From positions 180,537-244,536 of the forward strand of contig NZ_QWEG01000010.1 of the NCBI RefSeq assembly GCF_003515685.1: 64,000 bases of DNA. The letters run 5' to 3'. Shown here piece after piece: positions 51,781 to 60,191 of this stretch. Source of the stretch: Neobacillus notoginsengisoli (GTDB lineage: Bacteria; Bacillota; Bacilli; Bacillales; Cytobacillaceae). Position 1 is the stretch's first letter; each line of letters begins with the position of its first letter. The notes beneath the pieces are model-generated. The model worked only from the letters and a program-made list of their open reading frames with translations. It had not been told where the DNA came from and did no database searches. The translations under genes were made by a program, and so were the position numbers.

Positions 51781-54609
51781 GTGGGTATGGCCATGACGTT
51801 TAAAAAGAAACAGTTCTTTGGTCTTGGACTAACTTTGTTTTTCCTTGTTGTCATGTTGTTTGCGATTTTATCTTGGACCGGGACAATTAAGACAAACATG
51901 CTTGAAATTGTCGAAGACCGCTATTATAAAGTGAACAAAGCGATGGAAATTCGCCAGTATGTCCTTATTACAGACCGGGAGATTATCCATATCATCCAGG
52001 ATAAAACACGGAAGGACCCCCAGGAAGTCATTGATACTCTCCAGGAAAACAGGAAAATTATCCGTGAGGACATCATTGAATTAGATGGAGTCCTTAATAG
52101 GCCCAAGTCCAGGTCGCTTTTGAAGGAAATTGAAGCGGCGTATGCGGACTATGCGGAAATGGAGGAACTGGTAATCGCCGGACTGGGTACCAATATGGAA
52201 CCAGGGATGGTTCGGGATATCTATTACGGAGCTGAATCCGAAAAGGATACACTTTTGCAAAAGGTGAATGAATTCAAGGAATATCAGGAATCCCTGATGG
52301 ACCAGGCATTGAAAACGGCCAACCAGGCATATGACCAATTGTTTGTGGCGCTGGTCATTACGGTTGTCCTTGCGATTGCCCTCATCACCGGCGTGACGCT
52401 CTGGGTTATCCGCAGCACGAGCAGGACTCTTGACGCAGTTGCCGATGGCATCAATAAAGTCGATTATCATAATCTCGGAGAAATACCGAGAATCCAATTG
52501 GAAGCGAAGGACGAGATTGGCCAGATTGCCGCCGCCTTCAACTCGATGGCCGCCTCCCTAGAAACCTTTTACAATAAAGAAAGGGAGTATACGGCTGCAA
52601 TCTCTGAGCAAAACTGGGTACAGACCCAGTCCGCCGAACTCATTAAACTTTATCATAAGAGCACCGAGGTAGAATCGCTTGGCGAACAGCTTATGGAAAA
52701 ACTGGCTCCTGCTGTCGGAGCGAGCCTTGGGGCATTCTATTTAATGGACAAGCAATCCCTTAAAAAGATTGCTTCCTATGCGGACGGTGGAGGCGCGCCC
52801 GGCAAGGATGAACTTGCTCTCCGTGAAGGGCTGGCCGGCCAATGCGCCGTAGAAAAGAAGACCATTTACATTGAAGATGTCCCAGAAGATTACGCCGTTA
52901 TTGCAACAGGGCTAGGATTCATGAAACCGAAGAGCATCCTGATCGCCCCTGTTACGGTTAAAGGCGAAACCGTCGCTGTCATTGAGCTTGCGTCACTCGA
53001 CCCGTTTACGCCTGCACAACAACAGCTTGCGCAAAAGGTATTTGAAACACTTGGCCTTGCAATCACGAACATCCTTGGCAGAATGGAAGTTGAACGCCTT
53101 CTGCTCGAGTCGCAGGCACAGGCCGAAGAGTTGCAATCCCAGTCTGAGGAGCTCCAAGCGCAATCCGAGGAACTGCAGACGCAGGCAGAGGAACTGCGGA
53201 TGATAAACGAACAGCTTGAAGAGCGCACGAAGGATGCGGAGATGAAGTCCGCTGAATTGCTTGGGGCAAAGGAACAGCTCGAGGAAAAAGCGAAGCAGCT
53301 CCAGCTTAGCTCGAAATACAAATCCGAGTTTTTAGCGAATATGTCCCATGAGCTGCGCACCCCGCTGAACAGCATTTTGCTTCTGTCGGAAATGATGGGC
53401 GAGGATTTGGATGAAAATCTTACAGATGAACAGAAGGATTTTGCAAAAGTGATCCATACTTCCGGACAAGACCTCCTCAACTTGATTAACGATATACTCG
53501 ACCTTTCCAAAGTAGAGGCAGGCAAGCTTGAGGTCGGCTTTGACGGAGTGAACATCGCTGATTTCGGCGGAAGGCTTGAGCATCTATTCTCACACCATGC
53601 CGTCCAAAAGGGAATTGGGTTCATGGTTGATCTGGAAGATGATCTGCCTGACTTGTTCTATACAGATGAACAGCGTCTTCAGCAGATTGTTAAAAACCTG
53701 CTGTCGAATGCCTTTAAATTCACCGAAAACGGGGCTGTTATTACGAGCGTTAAGCGGGCTACCCCGGATGAAATCCCTGCGGAGCCGGTTTCCGATACTT
53801 GGCTGAAACTTTCCGTCAGCGATACGGGCATCGGCATTGCCGAAGACCAGCAGGAACTTATTTTTGAAGCGTTCCAGCAGGTCGATGGGGCTACGATGCG
53901 GAAGTACAGCGGTACAGGCCTCGGCCTGTCAATCTCAAGTGAGTTCGCGCGCCTCCTGGGCGGAACGTTAACGGTTGAGAGCAAGGAAGGCGAGGGCAGC
54001 ACCTTTACGCTTCTGCTTCCTAGCCTGCCGAACGGACTGCAAGCTTCTGAAGAAGAGGTTGCTCTCGAAAGAGTAGGAGCGAAGCTTGGCACTGCCGGCA
54101 GAAAAAACCCGATTGATGAAGCAAGTGTGGAAGTGGCAGCAGGAACTTCGGCAGCGGAAGGTCTTGCCGGAACGATGGACGATTCTGTATTGACAGTTGG
54201 TACTGGTAAAGCGGAAGATGTTCCATTCAACAGTCTGCGCGGCAAAACGGTTGTTGTCACCGATGATGACCACCGTAATATTTATGCACTTGAAAAAGCG
54301 CTGCAAAAGGAAGGCATGACGGTCATTTCCGCGGAAAACGGAGCGGAATGCCTCGAAATCCTGCAGCGGAAAGACAATGTTGACATTGTCTTGATGGATA
54401 TTATGATGCCTGTCATGGACGGCTACGAAACGATGAAGCATATTAGGGAAATGGACCGATACGGCGACATTCCGATTATTGCTTTGACTGCGAAAGCGAT
54501 GAAGGGCGACAAAGAGAAATGTCTTGAAGCGGGAGCCTCGGATTATATTAGTAAACCGCTAAAAATGGATCAGCTGTTTTCAGCGATGAGGGTCTGGCTC
54601 GCCAGGTAG
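51781..54609 (+). CDS. Hybrid sensor histidine kinase with receiver domain, RsbK-like
   Basis: The protein has 942 residues from GTG 51781; ATGs 6 and 12 bases later are also possible. There are two membrane helices (about 10-32 and 182-207) around a CHASE3-like outer domain, HAMP (about 208-262), GAF (about 290-420) and a Gln/Glu-rich coiled coil (about 435-510, QSEELQAQSEELQTQAEELR). HisKA has the phosphorylated His in NMSHELRTPLN. HATPase has KNLLSNAFKFTENGA and GTGLGLSISS. A C-terminal receiver has its Asp in VLMDIMMPVMDG. With the next CheR-type gene and the convergent REC-PP2C gene it matches the RsbK-RsbM-RsbY set that controls sigma B in the Bacillus cereus group. Confidence 0.88.
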   Translation: MGMAMTFKKKQFFGLGLTLFFLVVMLFAILSWTGTIKTNMLEIVEDRYYKVNKAMEIRQYVLITDREIIHIIQDKTRKDPQEVIDTLQENRKIIREDIIELDGVLNRPKSRSLLKEIEAAYADYAEMEELVIAGLGTNMEPGMVRDIYYGAESEKDTLLQKVNEFKEYQESLMDQALKTANQAYDQLFVALVITVVLAIALITGVTLWVIRSTSRTLDAVADGINKVDYHNLGEIPRIQLEAKDEIGQIAAAFNSMAASLETFYNKEREYTAAISEQNWVQTQSAELIKLYHKSTEVESLGEQLMEKLAPAVGASLGAFYLMDKQSLKKIASYADGGGAPGKDELALREGLAGQCAVEKKTIYIEDVPEDYAVIATGLGFMKPKSILIAPVTVKGETVAVIELASLDPFTPAQQQLAQKVFETLGLAITNILGRMEVERLLLESQAQAEELQSQSEELQAQSEELQTQAEELRMINEQLEERTKDAEMKSAELLGAKEQLEEKAKQLQLSSKYKSEFLANMSHELRTPLNSILLLSEMMGEDLDENLTDEQKDFAKVIHTSGQDLLNLINDILDLSKVEAGKLEVGFDGVNIADFGGRLEHLFSHHAVQKGIGFMVDLEDDLPDLFYTDEQRLQQIVKNLLSNAFKFTENGAVITSVKRATPDEIPAEPVSDTWLKLSVSDTGIGIAEDQQELIFEAFQQVDGATMRKYSGTGLGLSISSEFARLLGGTLTVESKEGEGSTFTLLLPSLPNGLQASEEEVALERVGAKLGTAGRKNPIDEASVEVAAGTSAAEGLAGTMDDSVLTVGTGKAEDVPFNSLRGKTVVVTDDDHRNIYALEKALQKEGMTVISAENGAECLEILQRKDNVDIVLMDIMMPVMDGYETMKHIREMDRYGDIPIIALTAKAMKGDKEKCLEAGASDYISKPLKMDQLFSAMRVWLAR

Positions 54610-54622
54610 AGGAGGAACATTT

Positions 54623-55438
54623 TTGCAAAAGGAAGAACTTGAACTGGAATTATTGCTTCTGGCCGTGTACAGGCTGTCCGGCTTTGATTTCCGGCAGTAT
54701 ATGAATTCCTCTATCATGCGCCGCGTCCAGAACCGGCTCCGCCTCGAACAGCTTCCGGGCATATCAAGGCTGACTGAAAAGGTCATTGAGGATGAAACGG
54801 TGTTAAAGAAGCTGCTCGATGACTTTTCGATCAACGTAACGGAAATGTTCCGCGATCCAAGTTTTTTCGCTTCGTTCCGCCGGAATGTCGTCCCACATCT
54901 AAAGAGACTCCCGCAAATCCGCATCTGGCACGCCGGCTGTTCGACGGGCGAAGAAGTATACTCGATGGCGATTTTGCTCGAGGAGGAAGGGCTCGCGGAT
55001 AAGGTGAAAATCTATGCGACTGATATGAGCGAGAAAGTCCTTCAGGTTGCTGATAAGGGCGTTATTCCGCTTTCAAAAATGCAGGACTACACAAAAAATT
55101 ACCTGCAGGCGGGTGGGGGGCGGTCGTTTTCTGAATATTATACGGCCGACAGCCATTTCGCGACTCTTGACACTAAATTAAGAGAAAACATCGTTTTTGC
55201 CCAGCATAATCTGGTCACTGACAGCTCATTTAATGAATTCCATGTTGTGATTTGCAGAAATGTCCTGATTTACTTCAATCAGGACCTGCAGCATCATGTG
55301 CTTAGATTGATCGATGCCAGTCTTAGCCAGGGGGGCTTCCTTGGGCTCGGCAGCAAGGAAGCGATCCGATGTGAAGCCCACCCGCATTTTGTGGAATTCG
55401 ATGCATCGGAGAAGATTTATCGGAAGATGCTTAATTAA
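54623..55438 (+). CDS. CheR-type methyltransferase, RsbM-like
   Basis: This 271-residue protein begins with TTG, 7 bases after GAGGAGG. The CheR N-terminal helical domain (about 1-80) includes RQYMNSSIMRRVQNRLRL. The SAM-binding domain has IWHAGCSTGEEVYSMAILLE (about 98-117) and FHVVICRNVLIYFN (about 208-221). In the Bacillus cereus group a CheR-type enzyme, RsbM, methylates the kinase RsbK and keeps the stress response off. The 13-base distance to the kinase gene supports this role rather than chemotaxis. No chemotaxis genes are near. Confidence 0.88.
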   Translation: MQKEELELELLLLAVYRLSGFDFRQYMNSSIMRRVQNRLRLEQLPGISRLTEKVIEDETVLKKLLDDFSINVTEMFRDPSFFASFRRNVVPHLKRLPQIRIWHAGCSTGEEVYSMAILLEEEGLADKVKIYATDMSEKVLQVADKGVIPLSKMQDYTKNYLQAGGGRSFSEYYTADSHFATLDTKLRENIVFAQHNLVTDSSFNEFHVVICRNVLIYFNQDLQHHVLRLIDASLSQGGFLGLGSKEAIRCEAHPHFVEFDASEKIYRKMLN

Positions 55439-55442
55439 TAGG

Positions 55443-55484
55443 AAGACGCACCGCTTCGGTTTTCGAGGCGATGCGTTTTTTTGG
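55443..55484 (+). terminator. Intrinsic terminator after the CheR-type gene
   Basis: ACGCACCGCTT pairs imperfectly with AGGCGATGCGT around a TTTTC-containing loop, then seven T. Confidence 0.75.
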
Positions 55485-55486
55485 TG

Positions 55487-55696
55487 TTTAGGAAACTTTA
55501 GATTTCGTGACTGTGGATAACTCACTTATCAAGCATGGCTACCTCTAGCTTCAGCGCCTACGCGTGCGCAAACTTCAGGTCTCCTCCCTACGATAAGTCA
55601 GCATCGAATGCGCTAACGCTCTTCGTGATTCCTTTATCTCAGTCGAAGCCCTTCCAGTTTGTACGGCGATGACCGAGGCGCTTGCGCTTTTGTTCA
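55487..55696. repeat. Bacillaceae intergenic repeat (family B), copy 3
   Basis: A 210-base copy very close to that at 22556-22758, running from AGGAAACTTTAGATT to GCGCTTGCGCTTTTGTTC. Confidence 0.8.
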
Positions 55697-55705
55697 TGAA
55701 CGCAG

Positions 55706-55740
55706 AAAAAAAGCCCGGATAGAATGATCCAGGCCTTTTA
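55706..55740 (-). terminator. Intrinsic terminator for the PP2C gene
   Basis: On the minus strand AAAAGGCCTGGATCATTCTA folds with TCCGGGC and is followed by seven T. Confidence 0.75.
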
Positions 55741-55767
55741 GTATCAAGCAAACCAATCTTGCAACTA

Positions 55768-56910
55768 TTAGGTCGCGCGAATCAAAACAACACACATGTC
55801 ATCATCCGCCACAGTCTGCTGCTCACCGGACAACAGTAAGTCAATCGGTTCCTGTTCCAGTATGTTGCCCCAATCCGCCGAAGCGGCCTCCTTCAGGCGG
55901 TCCACTTCCGCCAGGCCGTTCTTCTCGGCGGTTTCCGGCACCCCGTCCGTAAACAGCAGCAGCTGTGCGGAGTCTTCGTATGTAATGACTTTTTTCTCAA
56001 CGTCAATCGTCTCAAAAAATCCTACCGCCCAAGTGGTCGACTTAAGCTCAGCAAGCTGATGGCCATCTATAAACGCATAGCCTGACGGGTGGCCGGCATT
56101 CACATATTCGATCGTTTTTTTGCCAGAGTCAATCACCATGTAAATTGCGGTAAAATAATGAGGAATTGGCTGTTTCCTATTATTCAGTGAGCCCATCCAG
56201 CGGTTCAGCTCGCGGATGACGTGCTCGGGGTCGGGATTTACTCTGATTAAATCCCGGAGGACGGACGAAATGAACATGCACACAAGTGATGCCGATATCC
56301 CGTGCCCCATCATATCAAGCAAAATGACCGCATAACGATTCTCGTCAATTTTATGCCAGTAATACATATCGCCAGCAAGTGTATTCGCCGGCAGATAGGA
56401 AGCCTTGATTTTCAGGCGCGAATCATTCACGGGCTCGCTCAACAGGCTCGTCTGGACCTGCATCGACAGTTCGAGCTCGTTGCGAATGATTTCATCCTGC
56501 TTTTTATGCCAATCCTTTTCATATTTCAGCCGCAGCACAACGCGAATCCGCGCCAGCAGCTCGGTCTTGTTGATCGGCTTCATCACATAATCCATCCCGC
56601 CAACATCAAGCGCTTCAGCCACCTTGTTGGAATCTTCAAGCGCCGTGACGAAAATGACAGGAATATCCCTTGTATGCGGCGTTTCCTGCAGCTTTTGGCA
56701 AGCGACAATCCCATCGATTTCCGGCATCATAATATCCATCAAAATCAAATCCGCCGGCCGCTCAACAGGGTGCGGGCTGTCAATTTGTAAATACTCAAAC
56801 ATTTCCCTCGCGGACAAAAAGGACAGGTAATCCTCATAGCCTGCCCGTTTCAATATTTTTTCTATTAAAAACAAATTCACTTGATTATCGTCCACAATCA
56901 AAATCGTCAT
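55768..56910 (-). CDS. Response regulator with PP2C phosphatase output, RsbY-like
   Basis: The start is placed at ATG 56910 (AGGGGTAGG upstream), giving 380 residues beginning MTILIVDDNQVNLFLIEK. The receiver domain (about 1-125) has its Asp in LILMDIMMPEIDG and lysine in YVMKPINKTEL. A PP2C/SpoIIE-type phosphatase (about 180-375) has GDMYYWHKIDENRYAVILLD and DMMGHGISASL metal-binding motifs, and DDMCVVLIR near the end. RsbY in the Bacillus cereus group has this layout and dephosphorylates the anti-anti-sigma factor RsbV. It converges with the kinase and CheR genes. No rsbV, rsbW or sigB lies in the window. Confidence 0.88.
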   Translation of the reverse strand: MTILIVDDNQVNLFLIEKILKRAGYEDYLSFLSAREMFEYLQIDSPHPVERPADLILMDIMMPEIDGIVACQKLQETPHTRDIPVIFVTALEDSNKVAEALDVGGMDYVMKPINKTELLARIRVVLRLKYEKDWHKKQDEIIRNELELSMQVQTSLLSEPVNDSRLKIKASYLPANTLAGDMYYWHKIDENRYAVILLDMMGHGISASLVCMFISSVLRDLIRVNPDPEHVIRELNRWMGSLNNRKQPIPHYFTAIYMVIDSGKKTIEYVNAGHPSGYAFIDGHQLAELKSTTWAVGFFETIDVEKKVITYEDSAQLLLFTDGVPETAEKNGLAEVDRLKEAASADWGNILEQEPIDLLLSGEQQTVADDDMCVVLIRAT

Positions 56911-57129
56911 TTTCCTACCCCTTTGGCTCTTCACCATTAAATTACTCTCTCTTCACGCATCATATCCTTACACAATACCCTCTTTTTGCAAAATAAAAAC
57001 CTCAAAACACACGCACGGCAGGATAAAACAATCCAAACATCTGCCTCCCCCATTATGGTACTTATTTCTTTTTGACAGCAAGGAATATGCAATGTATAGT
57101 AGACTCATACAATTACTTTAGTACTTAAA

Positions 57130-57385
57130 AGCGTCTAAGTGAAAGAGTGGTAAGTTCAGTAACAGACGTAACTCGAATGAAAAATTAAATAGGTTGCCTG
57201 CAGTTTTAGTAGGATGCCCATTAGCAGCAAGAAGAGACCGGATGGAGGGTGAAAATCCGGGCGATGGCCGTCACGAAATACACCTGCATAGAACGGGCAT
57301 GTTTTGCAAAGAGGGCAGTGTGATTGCTGCCAACTAGGGTGGTACCGCGGAGTCTTTTCGTCCCTACTGACGAAAGGGCTTTTTT
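57130..57385 (+). ncRNA. T-box riboswitch, probable Tyr (UAC) specifier
   Basis: The invariant T-box AGGGTGGTACCGCG is at 57336-57349. The distal Stem I motif AGAGACCGGATGGAGGGTGA lies at about 57233-57252. The presumed specifier loop GAAATACACC (57275-57284) carries TAC at 57279-57281, which would read tRNA-Tyr. An intrinsic terminator (CTTTTCGTC / GACGAAAGG, 57354-57377, then six T) competes with the antiterminator. When uncharged tRNA binds, the downstream NhaC-type transporter is expressed. The T-box itself is certain. The specifier was assigned by eye. Confidence 0.9.
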
Positions 57386-57418
57386 GTGTTTTATTCGACA
57401 TTTATTGGGGGAGTTTTT

Positions 57419-58819
57419 ATGTTACAGGAACAACAAGGATTGGCCATTAAGCCTGCGGAGGCGGCAATTGTTACAATCATCTTAATGGGGCTAGTTGGCT
57501 ACATGATTATCGGCTTGGAGGTCGTCCCGCAAATTGCCATTCTTTCGGGGATCGCCCTTTTGCTCGCCTATGGCACTGTGAAAAAAGTGAGCTTTAAAGA
57601 GCTTGAAACGGCAATGGCTGATGGGGCAAAAACAGGGATTGCTGCTGTGATGATTTTCTTTTTTATCGGGATGCTCATTAGCAGCTGGATGGCGGGCGGT
57701 ACAATCCCAACATTCATTTATCTTGCAACCGACCTCGTTTCCGGTAAGTTTTATTATGCGATTGTTTTTGTCGTCACGTCAATTATCGGCATGAGCATCG
57801 GCAGTTCGCTGACAACGGCGGCAACACTCGGAGTTGCCTTTGTCGGAGCCAGCACCGCACTTGGTATCTCACCTGCGATTACAGCGGGGGCGGTCGTATC
57901 TGGGGCTTTCTTCGGTGACAAGATGTCGCCTTTGTCCGATACGACGAACCTTGCCGCTAGCGTGGCCGGTGCTGATTTGTTCGACCACATCAAAAATATG
58001 ACCTGGACGACGATTCCAGCCTTTATCCTGTCATTTATCGTTTATATGGTGATTTCGCCGGCCAATACGAACGAGAGCATCAGCCAGATGGCTTTGATCA
58101 AAACCGAACTGCTGGAATTGAACCTTGTCCACTGGTACGCGCTCATTCCATTCTTCGTTCTGGCGATTCTTGCGGCAAAAAAAGTGCCCGCGATTGCCAC
58201 CTTATCGGCAGGCACAATTTCCGCGCTCGTCATTTCCTTTTTTATCAATGACAGCTTTACTGGCAAAGCGATGATGGCCCTGCTCTACTCCGGATACAAA
58301 TCCGGCAGTGCCATTGAGGAAGTCGATTCGATGCTATCACGCGGCGGGATTGAAAGCATGATGTTCAGCATCTCGGTCATCTTGCTGGCACTAAGCATGG
58401 GCGGGCTCCTGTTCAAGCTTGGCATCATACCGGCCCTGTTGTCGCTTGTCCAAAAGTTCTTAGCACGTGTGTCCATGCTAATCAGCGCGACAGCCGGGAT
58501 GGCGATTGCCGTGAATTTCATGCTTGGCGAGCAGTACTTGTCGATTCTGTTGCCGGGGAACGCGTTTAAGGGGCATTTTAAAAAAGCCGGCCTTGAGCCG
58601 AAGCACCTTTCTCGTGTCCTTGAGGACGCGGGAACCGTCGTCAACCCGCTCGTCCCATGGAGTGTATGCGGCGTCTTTATCGCCTCCGTCCTCGGGGTGC
58701 CGGTCACCGACTATTTCTTGTTCGCATTCTTCTGCCTGTTCTCCCCGCTGATTACCGTCTTCTTCGGGTTTACTGGCATTAGCCTGCCGAAACAGGCCAA
58801 ACTGCAAACAAGCAAGTAA
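57419..58819 (+). CDS. NhaC-family transporter under T-box control, probable tyrosine uptake
   Basis: ATG 57419 (GGGGGAG upstream) gives 466 residues with about 11 membrane helices. Typical NhaC motifs are present: FFIGMLISSWMAGGTIPTFI, SIIGMSIGSSLTTAATLGVA, GAFFGDKMSPLSDTTNLAAS, and VLEDAGTVVNPLVPWSVCGV. NhaC proteins exchange sodium and protons, but homologues such as YheL behind tyrosine T-boxes have been predicted to import tyrosine. The leader here argues for amino-acid rather than pure ion transport. An earlier in-frame start would lie in the terminator tail. Confidence 0.9.
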   Translation: MLQEQQGLAIKPAEAAIVTIILMGLVGYMIIGLEVVPQIAILSGIALLLAYGTVKKVSFKELETAMADGAKTGIAAVMIFFFIGMLISSWMAGGTIPTFIYLATDLVSGKFYYAIVFVVTSIIGMSIGSSLTTAATLGVAFVGASTALGISPAITAGAVVSGAFFGDKMSPLSDTTNLAASVAGADLFDHIKNMTWTTIPAFILSFIVYMVISPANTNESISQMALIKTELLELNLVHWYALIPFFVLAILAAKKVPAIATLSAGTISALVISFFINDSFTGKAMMALLYSGYKSGSAIEEVDSMLSRGGIESMMFSISVILLALSMGGLLFKLGIIPALLSLVQKFLARVSMLISATAGMAIAVNFMLGEQYLSILLPGNAFKGHFKKAGLEPKHLSRVLEDAGTVVNPLVPWSVCGVFIASVLGVPVTDYFLFAFFCLFSPLITVFFGFTGISLPKQAKLQTSK

Positions 58820-58862
58820 AAACAGCCTGGGCCCATTTTATATTGGGTCCAGGCTGTTTTTG
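58818..58862. terminator. Bidirectional terminator between the NhaC-type and TlpA genes
   Basis: AAAACAGCCTGGGCCCA pairs with TGGGTCCAGGCTGTTTT (one mismatch), so there is an A run and a T run on either side for both converging transcripts. Confidence 0.88.
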
Positions 58863-58870
58863 CAAAAAAG

Positions 58871-59437
58871 TCAATTCGCTTCTTTCAATAGCTTTTCCAT
58901 CGTATCCTCATCCATCGGCCCGACGTACTTTTTGGTGATAATCCCATCCGGGCTGATGATATAGCTCGTCGGAATCGTCAACGCCTGATATTGTGTGCCG
59001 ACTTTGTTTTTCTCATCGAGGGCAATCGGGAACGTTAAACCGTAGTCCTTTACGAATTGGTCAATGGTTTCACGGCCTTTATCAAGTGCGGTCAGATTAA
59101 CGGCCAGAATCGTCATGCCTTTATCCTTATGGCTTTCATAATATTTTTGCATATGGGGCATTTCCGCCTTACACGGAGGGCACCATGTTGCCCAGAAATT
59201 CAGGATGACCTTTTGCCCGCGGTAGTCGGAAAGCTTCACTTGTTCGCCTGACGCCAGTCCGAGCTCGAAGTCAGGAGCGATGTTCCCTTCGGCGATCCCG
59301 ATCTCTGCCGTCGCCGGGGCTGCTTTATTCTCCTCTTGCGCTTTATTGCCAAAAGAAAGACCTGGTTTCGAAACGTTCACGATGATAACAGCCAGCGCGA
59401 GTACAACAAGCGCTCCTGCAAAAAGTTTCTTATTCAC
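58871..59437 (-). CDS. TlpA/ResA-like membrane-anchored thioredoxin
   Basis: This 188-residue protein starts with GTG (GGAGGG upstream). An N-terminal anchor (about 4-22) is followed by an AhpC/TSA-TlpA thioredoxin fold with active site FWATWCPPCKAEMP (about 80-93) and the cis-proline loop TIPTSYII. It works outside the membrane as a thiol reductant, as ResA does for apocytochrome c. It overlaps the upstream membrane-protein gene by 8 bases. Given the many c-type cytochromes in this genome a maturation role is attractive, but a copper or sulfur stress role fits the neighbouring operator equally well. Confidence 0.9.
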   Translation of the reverse strand: MNKKLFAGALVVLALAVIIVNVSKPGLSFGNKAQEENKAAPATAEIGIAEGNIAPDFELGLASGEQVKLSDYRGQKVILNFWATWCPPCKAEMPHMQKYYESHKDKGMTILAVNLTALDKGRETIDQFVKDYGLTFPIALDEKNKVGTQYQALTIPTSYIISPDGIITKKYVGPMDEDTMEKLLKEAN

Positions 59438-60041
59438 GAGATATTCCCTCCTTCTTTAAGTATGCCATGACAGAGATGAAAAGTCCTCCGGTGAGAACCG
59501 TCAAGCTGCCTTGGTCAAAGAGGCCTCCAAAGACGCTCAATCCTAAAACCTCCGCCAACATGAGCAAAATAAATGCCTGGATTTCCAGCTTCTTCTGCCG
59601 ATTTACAAAAAATAGTGTGCCCGCGAGAAGAAGAAAATACACGGCCGATGCCGTCCAGTCTTCAGCCATCGCTTTGTCGGCCGTTAACGAGACAAGGAAA
59701 AACAGGTGATAGAGGGGAAGCCCTTCCGTCCTTGGATTGAACTTGCCGGTTTGAGCCATTCGGTATAGGTACGCAAGGGCTGCAATGAGGGCTAAGACCA
59801 ATCCCTTGCTGCCGCCGTCAAAATAAAGCAGGGAAACCGGTGATTTCATGAAAGTCCCCCAATTGAAGAGAACATAGCTGAGTTTGGCCGTCAGGAAAAA
59901 ATAAAAGAACGCATTCCAGAACCAGTCACCAGTTTTTAGTTTTGTGGCTGCCTTAAGCAATAGCGGCGCCACCAAAGCCGCTGCCACAGTAGCGACAACA
60001 GTCGTTGGCAGCGTCACCTTTCCAATCGTAATGAGATCCAT
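59430..60041 (-). CDS. Polytopic membrane protein paired with TlpA
   Basis: The start is placed at ATG 60041, with GGAGG 5 bases before it, giving 203 residues beginning MDLITIGKVTLPTTVVATVA. About six membrane helices alternate with short loops. TGDWFWNAFFYFFLTAKLSYVL and LPLYHLFFLVSLTADKAMAE recall prolipoprotein diacylglyceryl transferase-type folds, though key catalytic motifs of Lgt are not apparent. It is coupled to the TlpA gene by overlap and might pass reductant to it as CcdA does, but the two-cysteine CcdA motifs are absent. The function is unknown. Confidence 0.7.
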   Translation of the reverse strand: MDLITIGKVTLPTTVVATVAAALVAPLLLKAATKLKTGDWFWNAFFYFFLTAKLSYVLFNWGTFMKSPVSLLYFDGGSKGLVLALIAALAYLYRMAQTGKFNPRTEGLPLYHLFFLVSLTADKAMAEDWTASAVYFLLLAGTLFFVNRQKKLEIQAFILLMLAEVLGLSVFGGLFDQGSLTVLTGGLFISVMAYLKKEGISRE

Positions 60042-60073
60042 CATTGCCTCCAATAAATAAGTTTCATTCATTT

Positions 60074-60087
60074 TACCCCGCGGGGTA
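60074..60087. promoter_or_regulatory. CsoR/CstR-type operator palindrome
   Basis: TACCCCGCGGGGTA is a perfect GC-tract palindrome like the operators of CsoR/CstR/FrmR repressors. It lies 32 bases before the membrane-protein gene on the minus strand. On the plus strand it is near the -35 position of a TATAAA (60101-60106) leading to the gene at 60192. It could control both divergent units in response to copper or persulfide. Confidence 0.6.
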
Positions 60088-60191
60088 TGTTATGGTAAAC
60101 TATAAAAGACTGGAAAGAGGAAGATAAATTAAAAGCGTTTTTAACAGACGCTATTCTAGTAAAACATAATGACGTAGGGGAGGGAACATTT

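Noticed and set aside
52890..53624. Serine-rich minus-strand open frame of 244 codons
   Set aside because: It is antisense to the GAF, coiled-coil and HisKA region of the hybrid kinase, with biased composition arising from that gene.
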